64,000 nucleotides of DNA from Euglena gracilis (Eukaryota > Euglenida > Euglenophyceae > Euglenales): NCBI GenBank assembly GCA_039621445.1, contig CP154954.1:58238701-58302700 (forward strand), given 5' to 3'. The stretch's first letter is position 1, and each line of letters starts with the position of its first letter. A program made the translations under genes and the position numbers. Below, piece after piece: positions 41,501 through 53,728 of the stretch. Under the pieces are notes generated by a model. It was given only the letters and a program-made list of their open reading frames with translations. It was not told the origin of the DNA and made no database searches.

Positions 41501-44500
41501 AGGAAATACCCGAATAGCAGCGAGGAGGCGAACATCTGTTGGGGGGGGGGTGGAATGCGACGGGTACAGTTTGCCTTTCAAAACACAGAACGTCAAACTT
41601 GGGTTTTTGTCTTTGTTCATATTATCAACATTCTTTTTCGTTTTTTTTTGTATCATGTTTTCTATTTGCGAGTCCATGTTAGGTCCCCCCCCCCCTGTAT
41701 TACAGTCCAGCGGCAATGGCTGCAAATGTGTGTGCCAGTACCATCAACCCACAGCAGAGCTGGGAGGGAGAACCTTGTGGAAAGCGCCACCAGGAGACAA
41801 CTCACTCACCGTGGTGCGACGGGATATGCTTCTGATTTTTCACTCACCAATGCAGAAAGGCTGCAAATAGCGACCTTTTTTTGGCCTTGTTTGCCCATTT
41901 GCTTGGCTCCATTTTCATCAGCACCAAACCATTTCTTCAGAAAATAAAAATAATTGCAAATTCACAGAAATTTTGTGCCATGGCCACACTGTCAGTTTCG
42001 TTTTCGTCTGTTAATGCGAAAACAGAAATCTTGTTTCGCAGCAGATTGCAAAGCAACTAGCGATTCCCTGCTGCAGTAATGATCGCACACCACAAATAAA
42101 ATGGTTAGACTCATCCATAAAAATATATATTAAAAATTGCATCTGATTGAACCACATCACACGGTGTAAAATACACCTGGAAAACAAAACAACATTTTGA
42201 GATTTCATTCCAAAACGTATTCCGCACAATTTGGTTGTGAATAAATCAGCCCAGCCAAATGTTTGACCATACGGATCAAATGCAACATGACCACAAAAAC
42301 CAATGTGAGACACCAATGTGATTTAATTTCTGAAACCACGTTTTTGGTCCTTGTTACTTTCTCAAATGCTGTCCGTCCATTCACATGGATACACAAATGT
42401 GCACAAGCAGAAAAAAAGAAAACTTCAAATTCATAATTCAAATGATAAAGCAAATACTTATCCGTCAAAACTACACAATGTGTTTCACAAAGAGCAGTAC
42501 AGGAGACCGGGGCTTCACTTTCGTACGGAGAAACCGAATGTATGGACCCTCGAAAAAACGCGGCACAAAAAAAACAGCGTAAATTTGATTTTGTTCATTT
42601 TTGGGTCCGGGCATAAAACACTCAAAAAAACACGATATTGCAATTTTTTTGAATGCCCAGCGCTCCTTCCCTCCTGCTTTCCCACAGACAGAATCATAGC
42701 CAGCCAGCCAAGAAATACCCTCAAGAATGCGCATATGTACATTTTCGCATTCAACCTCGGGGAGGAGCCATTTCATGTCGTTCGCTGCTATTTTGCAGGT
42801 CGCCCATGGCAGAAAGGGGATGAAGCAGGGCTTCGATCCTAACTTTAGGAACAAGTGCCGCACAGCAAGCAGTGCCAGCCCCCCCCCCCCTCCTCCAGAC
42901 CCTGCACTCCATCGCAGTCATCGGACCGAAGTACAGTGCTACTGGATGGTGTGCCGTGGCGTTCATGAGAAGCTTGCGGAACGGACAGCATGCGGAGCGG
43001 TGGCTGCGCCATGGGTTCACTTGGTGACCCCCTGGGGGGTGGGTGGGCACTTTTTCCTGGGCCCAAACCCACCCACCCACTTTTTCGAAAACCCACCCAC
43101 CCACGACCCCCGGACAACCACCCACCCACACCCAAAATCCAACTCCAAAAACGCCGAAAAAATTTCCAGCCTGGCCTTTGGCCGGGCAATAACCTGACCC
43201 GTGGCGCACCCCAACCCCTTGGGGGGGGGGGGGTCCCGGGCCACTCACCCTCGAAACCCCCGGGGGGGGGGGGCGGTCACAGAGGTGTTACATGAATCTA
43301 TGGGCTGCCACCACTGGAGGGGTGCTGTGCGTGTCACGGAGGGATGCACTGCACCGTGTGAAGTGCAAACAATAAGATTCCTGAGGCAGGGCACCCAGCC
43401 CTCTGTTTTAAGAACCCGGTTTGGTACTCCAGGCACACCCCCACCTCACACTGGCGTCACCCCGTGCCCTAATTCCATCACAGGCACAAGACCTTCCCTC
43501 CACTCTAACCGTACACACCATGCACTCCCTCCCACCCTCACCCCGCGGCCACAGTACCGTCCAAAGCTTCAGGAAGAGGTTGGGACGGGGGGGAGTGAGT
43601 GCGCACCTGCACATTCATTGGCCCCCACAGCACAGGGGGGGGGGGCACCATCAGGTACAAGGGCTTCACTGGACCAGGGTCGGTCCCCGCGAAACGGAGG
43701 TTTGTGTAGCTCCGACGTTGCCCCCCCCCCCCCCCGGTCAGCGGAGGTTGTAAACCACCCCTTTCAAAACGAAACGAGGCGGAATACGAGAAAAAAACAC
43801 AGAGATTGGTGATAATTCTTCCCATTTTGGTACCACAGGTTTCAGCTGCCGGGTGTTTCCCTGTGTATTGATATCAATGCACAAAGAAAAAAGATTGCGC
43901 ATTAAAAAAATCCGAAAAATGGATTCACGGGTGGTCTAACATACACCACAACCAAATGGCTGCAACCAAATTCTCACGCACACACAAAATACAAACCTCA
44001 AATGCTTGGATCTTCAATATCTTCAGCTTGGTGTTGGTGAACATCATTTCGATGGAGCCCATCGGGCCAAGCGTCTTCTTCACCTGTGCCATCACCACCT
44101 CTTTTTCCTGCAGCAATGGGGTGGGGAAATGTGCAAATAGATTCCAAGAGGTAGAAAGCGAATACTTGAAATCAAATCAATAAACTCGAGACAGAGGTCG
44201 ATATCCATATGGGTTGGGACCTACAAAAATATTGACCTTCTCCAAGCATAACCATGGGAGGTTGTGGGATCCGGTCTGGTGGTTGGCCTTGGGGGATTAC
44301 AAATCGAGGCCCGATTTGCACCAGATGGCGTTCCGGCATCCAGTGGTCAGACCGATGGCTGTCCTCAAGCAGGTGCGATTTTTCAAACGAGGAGCCAACT
44401 TCGAAGGAAAAATGACCGTATTTCTTCTGCTAATTTGTAGAAAAACAAATAAAGTTTGTGAATGTGATGAAACTCAGAAATTCTCATTCATTCGGGTTGC

Positions 44501-47500
44501 AAAAGCACTGTGGGCCCAGTAGTCCACCGGGCCCAGGGATGAGGCGCAGAACATTGCCGACGAGGACAACATATGAGCCACACGACAAGCAGGCCAATGC
44601 CTCGCCGCTGCCGGAGGCGACGGCCCGCGGTCCGGGCCGCACACCTCGGGGGAGTGCACCACGGAGAGGAGGCGGTCCGCGTTGAGGTGTATGAAGTCCG
44701 CCGTGTCCCGCAGCTGCTCCGGCTGGATGGTGGACACCCCCAGCTTGCTGAACTCCCGCCACACGCTGCCGCCAGGGCTCCGGTGCGGGTTGAGTCTGGG
44801 CCGGCCCCCCCCCCCCACACGTGCGCCGGCTCAGCCACCCATCCGGCCAACCGGCCCCCGGGTTCATATTCCCCCACTGCACAGCCAGGTCCAAGTCCAG
44901 GCTTAGAATCGGTTTCCGAAAAGCTGCAGAAGTGAAATATGAAGTTTGGCAGGAAGAGAGGGGAAAACCTTTATTTAACAAAAACATCTGAAATTGTAAC
45001 GCACCAGAAAATTATCCTTTCCTTGACATGAAAAATCTCCCTTTTTTATTAATGCATCCTCACAAGGTTTAATAAGATTCAAAATCCTCACAAGGTACAT
45101 GGGACAACGCCAGGTTCATAAATAGCTTCCAATTCACTTTTTGTGAATTGAGGTCTCATCTTGATGCTTTGGCTGCTTCATCTGATGGGCACGATTTGCC
45201 TGCTATCCTTCTGAGCATGAACAGTGGACCACCGTTGCATGGGTCTTTGATGATCTTACTCGGCAACACACCTCCCAGCACACACATAACTTTGTTAATA
45301 TTTGTTTCTTTTTCTTAGGCTTTTGGTGCGAAATGTGGACGCTTTTGGAAACAGAAGCTTCCAAAAAGATCGGACATCACATTTTGAAGTTTTTTTTGTG
45401 TGCACGGATCCGGACCACCAAAATTGCATAAACCCAACACATATCGAAATATCAACAGCATTTTGTTGTTTTTGGGTCGCTTTTTTGAGCGTCCCCACCA
45501 CCCCGCCCCCCCCCCTGTACAAACTTAAAAAAATACCTGTCCCTGACTCACAATTACTTGACGACACATAATTGGATCAGAAACATTTGCCTATTAACAA
45601 TACCTGCCCGGAGAACTTTTCATTAACACTTTGACCGCCAGCACACGAAACCGACATCATTTGGGTGGTTGCGGAGGTAACCCACAATACTGTTATAAAA
45701 AGAAGGGGGAAAAAACACAGTGAAAAAAAATGCATTTGTGTCCCCCCCCCCCGCCCAACCCCCTTACCACAAGGGCCTTGGGTGAAATACAGGATGTCCT
45801 CCAATGCTCTCCGCTCCTCCGCCCCCTTCACCTCGTTGATGCGCCGGTACAGCGCAAGCTGCGGTGTGGAGGGTGGGGCGGGACGCAGCGCCGGTTCGCA
45901 TTTCCTGGTTTCCAAACTCCTCAAAGCATGTGTATCAACGGGTCAGAGAGTCACGATCGCTTTCTGCTGAACCGATGGGCAAACCCCACCCGAAGCAATT
46001 GTTAGCCCTTTGTGCTGCTTAATTTGCCACCCCCAAAATTGCCCCCCCCCCTGTGCTGTCCAATTTTTATATTTGCCACATGGAAAGCTTGGGGGAGGGC
46101 GTGTGGGCGGTGCACACGTGTGTGCGTATCATAATTTTGCTTAAGGACCCCGGGGCCCCACTGGCTGGCTGCTAGACACAGCTAGAAACTCCCCCCCCCT
46201 GGGGGAGGGGGTGGGGGCCCCAGACTGGGAAAATTTCTCCTCTGACGCTGCAGTCGGACTAAGTAATCAGTGTCACCGATTCACATTTCCAAAAGCGCTG
46301 TACTCAATGCTAAATGCCGGGTATTGTTCCAAGCACCATCGACACATGGTGTGTGTGAACGACATCAGGTGTCATTGACAAAGAGGTGGGGGGGGGCAGG
46401 CATGGGTCATTTAAAGGGGGCGAGGGGCGGCATACATTCGACTCGCTGACCTGGGCCAAGTCCTCCGCGTTCTTCGCGCGGGCCTCGCAGAGCAGCCGCA
46501 GTTGGGCCTGCACCGACTCCTCGAAGAGGTGCGGGTACTTCTCCAGGATGTACCGCAGGAACTCCCCCGTGGGGCTCTTCGGCTGCGGTGGCCCGACGCG
46601 GGGCAACCCAAATAACTTCTGGATGCAGGTCCAGAACGCCAGACGAGACCGGGCACGGAGGAGCGGAAAAAAGCTTGGACCATCCTGAATGTAACGGTAT
46701 GAGCCTGACAGAAACCAAGGCACAAATGGCAGCGGCTGTAAGTCCATCGGAAATTCACACCCCAGTCAACGCTTCCCCTCCCACCCCGGCCCCAGGCTGT
46801 CCCACTGCTAGGGTGCTGGTGTTGAGGATGCCGATGGCATTCTGTCATGAGATACCGAGGCGGGCGGAGTCACACCTCCAGCACGGGCTTGGACTTCGGT
46901 AACAGTCGGGCTCCGTCGTCGTCCCCTGGGCCGGCGGCAGGTGGGGGAGGGGGCGTGGGTGTGGCAATCCGGATCTCAAACACTCACCCGCGATGCTCAC
47001 TTGAAAGAGGCAGGTGGGGGGGTCCTCCCACCCACCCACCCACCCACCCCCCCAGGGGGGGGGGTGGGTCCCGGGGACCCACTCACTTTTCCCCGAAAAT
47101 GGCCAGAAAATTGCGAAAATGCTAAAAATAGCAACTTCTTCAAAAAAATTCTGCGCCTTCGGTGCCGAAAAAAATCTCACCCCCCTGGGGGGACCTCCAG
47201 GGGGGGGGGGGGCTCGGCCGGACCCACCCACCCCACCCCCCTCCCCCTGGGGTCCAAGGCTAAGATAACCCCTGAGGCGGCATCCGCCCTCCAAAAGCAT
47301 CTACTTTCAAAAAATAATTAATCAGTCCAGACACAATCAATCACCAACATGGCAGATGGCAAAACGACCAAAACGACCAAAACGTGTGCATTTGGGCAAT
47401 TCCATCAATAACTCTTCGGCACCTTTGGCTCCTGGGGGAGGGTGAGGCCAAAGCTTCTGTTTGACACCTCGGGGGCCCATCCAGGTCAGCACAAAACCCC

Positions 47501-50500
47501 CACCCTGGTGGGGAGCATCACATTCTTCATCATTTTTATTCTTTTTTTTAAAAAACAACTTAAGAATTTCAGATATTCCCCAATGAAAAAATCTCATATC
47601 CACCAATCTTCGCCGGCCACACTGACCCATATTCCGCGGTAAAAGCAGAAAGAAGCCAGGCCCAGGGGATTCCAGAACACCTACCAGTCGATCACCCCTC
47701 CCGGGGGGTGGGTTTAACCGTTAAATACATTTTTGGAGACTCCTCTCAAAGGTCAACAGGTCGGAGCAAAGAACCAGCGGTGTATATCGTTGGCCCCCGT
47801 TGAAAAAATAATGCCGAGGGAGTGGCGGGTGGGACGCACCGTCCTTGCCGAGCGGGAGGGGGTCGAACAGCCCGCCCGCGGCGGCCATCGCGTACGCCGG
47901 GGCCGGCGGGGACCGCCCGCGGAGGGCGAAGCGCAGCACGGCCGCCAGCGGCGCGGCGAGCAGCGCGAGGCCGAGCCCCGCCCGGGGGAGGCCGGGGGCA
48001 GGGCCAGCGGCGACCTGTGGGGGGGGGGGGGAGGTGCTTTCGGCCCAAAAAGGCGGCAGCTGGGGTCAGCCAGCTTCAGCCAAAGATTCACTCAGTGACC
48101 CCTGGGGGGGGACTTTTCCCCGGGCCCAAACCCACCCACCCACCCACTTTTTTGAAAACCCACCCACCCACCCACCCACCCACCCAAAACCCAGCCAATA
48201 CCGGCAAAAACCGTAAAAAAATTCTGGCCCGCTTGCACCGAAGCACTTGCGCAGCCCCCCCCCTCCCCCAGGGTCCAACAACCCCAACCGGGGGTGGTGG
48301 GGTGGGGTCACACAGGTGTTGAAATGAATCTATGGCCTCAGCCACCTGTGGCTGGCCAACCTCAGCCAGCCAGTTAAACTGACGCTGAAACTCGGTGCTG
48401 CAACTGAATTTAATTTGACCAAAAAAAACAGGAGAGGAGGGGGTCCTCCCATCCCGCCAGGGGCTCCCAAAAGGCAACCTAAGGACGTTTCTCAAAAATA
48501 ATCCGTGACGAGATCTTCTGAGGTTTGAAAAGCCTGGATTAACAACCCATACGGAACACAGAGATGCACAGTCTCTGCCCCAAAGACCAAAGACCGAAGA
48601 CCATCAATCTGGGGCATTCCCCCTCCCTGAGCGGTCCGTCTTGCGAGGCAAAAACACCCCTTTTTTCGCGGGTGTAGCAAAATGGGCGGATGAGAGGGTG
48701 GAACCTTGCCCACAGGTTCAGCCGCCCCCCCCCCCCCTGCCGGGTGGCACACCTGCCGAAGCGGTGGGGCTGCCCGTTGGTCAGCGTCCGTCTGGCCGGC
48801 GCCACTGCCAGCCTGGAGTGGTGGTCGCTGGCCGGGGAGGGCGCTCCGCGGCCACTGCGTTGCGGGCGAGGCGGCGGAGGCGGAGGGGAGGGCTTGGGAG
48901 ACAGGAGCCCTTGGAGGGGGGTTGGGGGGGGGGCATGTTTGCGGGCGTTTCCGAGCGTTTCCCGGGAGGACAATTTCCCGGGGGGGGGTAGGTATGCTGA
49001 GGTCGGTCAAGCAGACTTACTGCCGTTGACACCACCCCTCCCGGGAAAGCGGCATGGCGCTGGCAAGCGTCCGTGGGACGGTGACGGCGGGACGGGAACC
49101 AAAGAACTTCGGCATCCTCCGGCGAGTGAAAGATCGGTCCCGAACTCCTGGGAATTCCACCTGGCCGGCGGGAAAAAGGTGCCGGAAAGAAAGGAAGGTG
49201 GGGTTGGGACCCGGTGGGGAGGAGCCAACTGGCTGCCAAGCTGGGCCAAAAACCGAAACCAGCAGAAAATCCAAATCCGGCTGGTTGGAGTTCTGCAGGG
49301 TTATCAAAAACACGGATCACTTTGGGCCCCCTTTCATTTTTTGTTTCGGCCCAGCTGGACTGCACTGCCCAACTTGTCACAGCGACCCCCCCCCCTCTGG
49401 GGGTCTGCAACCTGTCTTGGAGCTTCCTCTTCGTGGCAAATGCTGGGAAGCCTGTCCTGGGGGAACAGGTTCTCCGACACAAGAGCCCCTGGTTGGACGG
49501 ACGGGGCGGCTGGGGCCGGACACGCCCCATCGCGGTACCTCTTGGAGCGGTTTTTCTCCCAGACATCGACAAGACAGTTGAACGTGGCGCCAGGTTTGGT
49601 CCGACAAAATCACCCAAAATTCCAAAACTCCGCAATTTCCTTCCGCCCCTCCTCTCCAGCTCCTCCTCCTTCAAGCTGGAAAGCGGACGTCAGAGCGGCG
49701 GGGTAAACATTTGAGGGTAAAGTGGAGATGTTCCACAGCTGTGCCGTTGACAGAGGTGTTAAGGCTGTGGCCATTCGCTGTAATGCACTTCCTGAGCCCA
49801 CCTGTGGGCCTTTGTTGGTCCCACCGCCACACCTGTGTTAAGTTGTGCAACTGAATATTTGCATCATCATATGAATGCAATCTAGTGTTTATTTTGGACT
49901 CCAGGCTCCAGGGATTTCTCACGTTTTTGGAACCCATCATGCCTTGTAACCCAGAAGATCCCTTCTTTGTGGGGGGGTTGCACAAGGGGTTAAATATGAC
50001 GGGGTCTGCTTGGGTTGAAGGGCAATTCTGCATCGTTCTTTTTCAACTTGAGGGAGATAGGATGGAAAGATTCACAAAATGTCACGGAATATCGAACGTC
50101 AAAATACTAAAGATTAAAAAAAGTGTCAAATGCAGCATCACAAATTTCCCAGGAAAATGATTTTCAAAAGATGAAGGGGAAGGTGCAGCTCAGATGAAGC
50201 AGAAGGGAAGCGTCCCCAATATGCCCCCCAATGCTGCCCCCAATATAGAGCCAAGCACAGGTTGGTTGGTTGCCAGGCTTACCAGGTGCTTGGACAGGTT
50301 GGGGGGGAAGAGTGCCACCAACCATAGACACCCCTCTGGGCTCCATCACCGGCTCGAAGCAATTGAGCCGTGTCACTGCCCTCAACGGGGGGGGGGGATG
50401 GGGCGGCCAGGAAGAGGGAGGAGGGGGTGTGGCAGGCGACGACTGCGGCGGTGAGGGCGGCGACGCCGGCGAGAAAGCTGCGGCGCACGGGAGGGCGGCG

Positions 50501-51358
50501 GTGCCCCAGGGGCGGGACGACACTGCCCCCTTGCCAGTGTGCGTTTCATTCGCCACGGAAACCGTCCCCAGACAAGCCAGGGAGTACACAGAGGTTGAGG
50601 CACGTCCCCGTGAAGACGGGTCAACAAGTATGGGACCGGAGCACAATTTCCCAGAGGGGGCCTCTTGCTGGCACAAAGGAAACCAGATCAGAATCCTGAA
50701 ATGAACGTTGCAATTCTTCTGGGGAAAGCTGCTTCTCCAAGCCAAAAAATACGACCCTTCGCAAAATTTTGAAGAGACAGTTCAGCGGGTACAAGGGCAG
50801 GTGACAGGTTCCTATGAGGAGATGTTTGCGGGTACAGGGTAATGGCCAGTTTCCCGGGGAGGACAATTCCCCGGGGGGGGGGGGTAGGTATTCCGAGGAA
50901 GGTATGTTGGTCAAGCAGACTTACTGCCGTTGACTACCCAGGAACAGACCCAAAAATAGGACCCGGTCATATTTTGGGGGGTTTATACCCCATCAACCAA
51001 TGTCAGAAGGCTCTCCAGCATTGAAATCAACGTAAATATCTCAGAAAATACCCGAGAAAAAGTGCTTCTGAAGACGCGTTTAAACAGACAGGAGGAACGG
51101 GAATGATGCTAAAACAGGGGGGTGGCAGGAAACCAATAAAAAATATCCACACATAACCCACCCACCCACCCACCCACCCACCCACCCACACACACGCACA
51201 TACACACACAATGCACGCATGCAGAAAGGGGGGATGAGACCTCATCAATGCAAAGCGCTTCTGGGCGGCGGGGCCGTGAGCCGGGGGCATCGCAAGCAGG
51301 ACGCACGCTTCGGTTTGCGTCCGCATCATGTGACGGGCCGGGAAGGAGGACTGCGAGT
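38393..51358 (-). CDS. Gene 3: DUF760-family (plastid) protein, 13 exons
   Basis: Stop TGA at 38393-38395; first in-frame ATG in the leading exon at 51329-51327, giving 525 residues with every junction in phase. The C-terminal part matches my knowledge of DUF760 (PF05542): ALYRRINEVKGAEERRALED, a short VWREFSKLGVSTIQP segment, the LLFGYFLRHTYKRFALARSL signature and TLKEYIERLDKKTLQETSHF. Family members are plastid-located proteins of plants and algae whose biochemical role is not established. The N-terminus has paired arginines before FLAGVAALTAAVVA and a second hydrophobic run (GLGLALLAAPLAAVL), suggesting plastid or thylakoid targeting, or a complex-plastid leader. The first exon may continue upstream; the ATG choice is tentative. 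Confidence 0.75.
38921..39039 (-). CDS. Gene 3 exon 12
   Basis: 119 bp, phase 0 to 2. Acceptor gtcggtgcag, donor CGCCG|gtgcgg. Reads PTPVESPEEYTKRMMEAVDL and NKIDVLDISLADLR. Confidence 0.75.
39267..39675. mobile_element. MITE A3, diverged A-family copy
   Basis: Ends CAGGCGATTGTTTAAGG / GCTTAAGCAAAGGCCTG, interior as A1. Flanks GACCTAGC and CACCCAGC match at 6 of 8, an eroded duplication. Intron of gene 3. Confidence 0.8.
39874..40186. mobile_element. MITE C1 (hAT-like), perfect 8-bp duplication
   Basis: 313 bp. Ends CATGCCATTGCTTA / TAAGCAATGGTATG; ATCTGGAC duplicated at 39866-39873 and 40187-40194. Interior has repeated AAACCAGTCA words and a GGCGTCTTCGGCGCC hairpin. Confidence 0.9.
40682..40865 (-). 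CDS. Gene 3 exon 11
   Basis: 184 bp, phase 2 to 0. Acceptor gccattgcag, donor GCCGGC|gttctc. Reads RPKTTLKEYIERLDKKTLQE and ASLEATQMVQGHAVAG. Confidence 0.75.
40960..41035. repeat. A-family remnant
   Basis: TTCGCTTAAGAATCCGGGAG followed by GGTCCACTACTTGGCC resembles the left 70 bp of A elements; the rest is missing. Confidence 0.5.
41402..41535 (-). CDS. Gene 3 exon 10, GYFLR signature
   Basis: 134 bp, phase 0 to 2. Acceptor cccccccaacag, donor GAGAA|gtccgt. Reads MFASSLLFGYFLRHTYKRFA and continues ALARSLGMLPG, the most recognisable DUF760 segment. Confidence 0.8.
43014..43305. mobile_element. J-family CCCA-rich element
   Basis: Runs from TTCACTTGGTGACCCC through long CCCACCCACC blocks to GGTCACAGAGGTGTTACATG. 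Flanks CCATGGG and CTATGGG may be a diverged duplication. Copy at 48090-48330 has the same order. Confidence 0.6.
43997..44107 (-). CDS. Gene 3 exon 9
   Basis: 111 bp, phase 0 to 0. Acceptor attgctgcag, donor TTTGAG|gtttgt. Reads VVMAQVKKTLGPMGSIEMMF. Codon use is less GC-rich than in neighbouring exons. Confidence 0.75.
44645..44765 (-). CDS. Gene 3 exon 8
   Basis: 121 bp, phase 2 to 0. Acceptor tggcggcag, donor CCCGAG|gtgtgc. Reads VWREFSKLGVSTIQPEQLRD. Confidence 0.7.
45791..45858 (-). CDS. Gene 3 exon 7
   Basis: 68 bp, phase 0 to 2. Acceptor ccacaccgcag, donor CATCCT|gtattt. Reads LALYRRINEVKGAEERRALE. The stronger-looking gtaagg 22 bp further on would break phase with exon 8. Confidence 0.65.
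46135..46260. repeat. Truncated A-family element
   Basis: TTTGCTTAAGGACCCCGG, CCCACTGGCTGGC and GACTGGGAAAATTT as in the left third of A elements; ends abruptly after CTGACGCTGCAG. Confidence 0.55.
46451..46582 (-). CDS. Gene 3 exon 6, start of DUF760 homology
   Basis: 132 bp, phase 0 to 0. Acceptor gccaccgcag, donor GCCCAG|gtcagc. Reads PTGEFLRYILEKYPHLFEES and LRLLCEARAKNAEDLAQ. Confidence 0.75.
46876..46925 (-). CDS. Gene 3 exon 5
   Basis: 50 bp, phase 1 to 0. Acceptor ccggcccag, donor CTGGAG|gtgtga. Reads DDDGARLLPKSKPVLE. Confidence 0.5.
46990..47275. repeat. GC-palindrome repeat with hairpin core
   Basis: CCCACC runs, GGTCCCGGGGACC, GCTAAAAATAGC and a CTGCGCCTTCGGTGCCG hairpin. The GCTAAAAATAGC core also occurs near 27125. 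Intron of gene 3. Confidence 0.5.
47840..48014 (-). CDS. Gene 3 exon 4, hydrophobic segment
   Basis: 175 bp, phase 0 to 1. Acceptor cccccccacag, donor GGACG|gtgcgt. Reads RAGLGLALLAAPLAAVLRFA then GGLFDPLPLGKD. Confidence 0.6.
48090..48330. mobile_element. J-family CCCA-rich element
   Basis: CAGTGACCCCTGGGG, CCCACCCACC blocks and GTCACACAGGTGTTGAAATG. Lies directly upstream of gene 3 exon 4. Confidence 0.6.
48753..48892 (-). CDS. Gene 3 exon 3
   Basis: 140 bp, phase 1 to 0. Donor CGGCAG|gtgtgc. Ser/Ala/Pro-rich (LPSASAASPATQWPRSALPG), like transit-peptide sequence. A second frame through the same bases is also open. Confidence 0.45.
50377..50522 (-). CDS. Gene 3 exon 2, RR-hydrophobic targeting segment
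   Basis: 146 bp, phase 2 to 1. Acceptor agggggcag, donor GGGCA|gtgaca. Reads RRPPVRRSFLAGVAALTAAV; nearly all third bases are G/C. Resembles a Tat-type thylakoid signal. Confidence 0.55.
51157..51215. repeat. (CCCA)n and (CA)n microsatellite
   Basis: About seven CCCA units followed by CACACACGCACATACACACA, just downstream of gene 3 exon 1. Confidence 0.85.
51241..51358 (-). CDS. Gene 3 exon 1 (contains ATG at 51329)
   Basis: Phase 1 to 2, acceptor-like cctcgcag, donor GATGAG|gtctca. Reads MMRTQTEACVLLAMPPAHG and ends AAQKRFALM. Whether translation starts here or in an upstream exon is open. Confidence 0.45.
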
Positions 51359-52019
51359 CTGCGAGGTGGCGAGGGCCCATTCCCTCCGTATCACGATGAG
51401 CACCTTCCTCACCACTTCGGGGTTCGTCACCGGACAAGTCAGCGGGTACAATGGGGCTGCAGAGGCACCTGCCCATATGTTAAATGCACCCCAAAAGAGC
51501 ATGGTTGAGGGCCAGCCAATGGGCCACTTGGCTGGGGACTCTGAAATTATGAGGTTTGGTGAACAAAAGTCGAAGCTCACAAACACCACCAAAAGGGTTC
51601 CGAAGCTCTCGCGCTCACATTTTGGTTCACCCCAGTGACACCGGGGCTTCAACAGAGAACCTCACAAGACGACAAGACAACAAGACAAGACGATTAAAAG
51701 GCAGGGTTTTGCCGCTGCTAGGCCAGAAGTAAGGCTTATGCCAAATTTCGAACTGACTTTTGGCTAAATCCTAAATTTGACCCCTACTCTGGATATAGAT
51801 GGATCAACGAACGCCCGGGGGTTTCGCAGAGGTGGATTTCGGGGAGGGTCCCCAGTCATCCCAGTCAAAATTCCAGTCCAGTCCCTGAAATAATGTGGTA
51901 AGCTGAAGACCCCGGCTTCGGCTTACCGGGTACAAGTGGGACCCCCCAGGTCCCAGTGTCAAAACCCTGCCGAATAAAAACTGTGAGACATTGCAAGCAG
52001 ATGCTCGTCCATCAACCTG

Positions 52020-52800
52020 CCACCCCCCCCGTCCAAGTACCATTAATGTTCGTCTCCGACCAGCGACTGGGGGGTGATCGTTAGACAAAGGAGGTGGACG
52101 TTAGGTTGGCAGAAAATTGCCCACAGAGGGGGAGTATATTGCAGTTATGGGCTGTTTTTGGCCAATCTTTTTTTGGCATTTTTGGCCATTTTGGACATTT
52201 TTTTTTGGCCTTTTAGGCCCGTTTTTTTTCCATTTTCGGCCATTTCTTGACCATTTTTGGCCAAATATTCGCAACGTTCGGCCATTTATCGCAATCTGGC
52301 ACATTGACATTAATTTTTATTCATTTTGGGCGAGTTGCGACCATTTTGGGGAGCCATTGGCCTTTTTTCACGCCATTTTAACAATTTCAGCCATTTTATG
52401 GTGGTCATCCCAACAAACTACAAAAAGAAGGCTGGATATCCCCATCAGAGTTGGAAGTGCGAGCCAACCCTACTGCACACGTGTCTTCCGCGGCCATGTG
52501 GCCATCTTTATGGACCCAACCACCACCCCCCCCCCCCCCGGGTCTACCACCCACCCACCCAATCACCCCACCCAAAACCCAGCCAAAACGGCTGAAAACG
52601 CGTTAAACAATCCCGCTTATCCTTCGGACATGCCAAAATCTGACCCACGCGCACCCCACCCGGGGGGGGTTCAGAGACCCCAACCCACCCACCCACCCCC
52701 TGGGAGGGGTGGGGGTCACACAAGTGTTACCCCCTATGTCCAATGACTAGTAACCTCTGTCCTCTGACCGGGGGGGGTGGTCGTTGGACATGGGGGGGTA
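52020..52800. repeat. Spacer repeats: F and J fragments
   Basis: F-type words at 52035-52095 and 52740-52795 (GGTCGTTGGACA, GATCGTTAGACA) flank an AT-rich block of TTTTGGCC/GGCCATTTT words and a J-type CCCACC block (52525-52725). Intergenic between genes 3 and 4. Confidence 0.5.
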
Positions 52801-52813
52801 AATGAGACTATGG

Positions 52814-53210
52814 CAGGGTTCGATATAAGGACAGGTGGCGGGGGGTGGTCCGGACCCCCCCTGCGGGCCAGGGGGGGGGGTGGGGGGGACACCCCCCCCC
52901 ACCTAAACAGGTGCGCGGTCAGGGTGGGCCGAAAATTTTTGACCCCCCAAAACGACCAAAAGTGCCATTTTGGGCACTTTTTGGGCAAAAATGTGCCAAA
53001 AATGCAAAAAATTTTCGGCGCGAAGCGCCGGAGGAAAAAATTGACCCTTTTTGGGGGGGGGTCCCGGGAAACCCCCCGAGGGTCGGTCCGGACCCCCCTG
53101 GCAGGTGGGGGAGGGGGTCCGGACCCCCCCCTGCGGGCCAGGAGGGGGGGGGTGGGGGGGGACACCCCCCCCCACCTAAACCATGTACGCCCTCCTTATG
53201 TCAAACCCTG
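52814..53210. mobile_element. MITE G2 (hAT-like)
   Basis: Ends CAGGGTTCGATATAAGGA / TCCTTATGTCAAACCCTG; flanks GACTATGG and GTCTATGG match at 7 of 8. The hairpin CGGCGCGAAGCGCCGG is perfect. Lies between genes 3 and 4, so the family is not confined to introns. Confidence 0.9.
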
Positions 53211-53728
53211 GTCTATGGGTCCAAAGCCAGTCAGTCACTCCGAAAAATCAATCACCTACCAACAGAGGGCGGGGCCTGGAGCCGCAAAAAGGACGCCTGT
53301 CCCCAACCATCATCGTGGGACCCGTCACGACCTCCACACATGGGGGCAAAGAACGGAACGCCAGCGCGACGTGCAGGCTGGATGAGGGCTGGGGGTACGG
53401 GGCAAGGGTCATCGACATGAAAGTCAGGGCCAGCCTTTGGTACCGCTTCAATTTTTTTTTCGGCCGGAGGAAAACTGCGACCCGACCCCCCACAACCCGC
53501 CCCCCCTCAAGGGAAGGGGGGCATGAATAAATCAACGAAAAGGCATCTTTTCGCAAAGAAGGAAACTGGGATGGAAACAATTCCCGGCTGCGGGCAGAAC
53601 GCTGGGGTTCCAGAAGAGGTTCCCTGCCGGACATTCCTCCCCCAGGCGATTGCAAAGGCGTGCCCCATCTGTGTCTAGGTTGCTGACATGCAGGGGAGAG
53701 TTGGGGGATGGGGAGAACAGGGGTTGTG

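Noticed and set aside
49600-49800. Minus-strand frame with TALTPLSTAQLWNISTL
   Set aside because: Poor third-position GC and no phase-consistent splice sites with gene 3.
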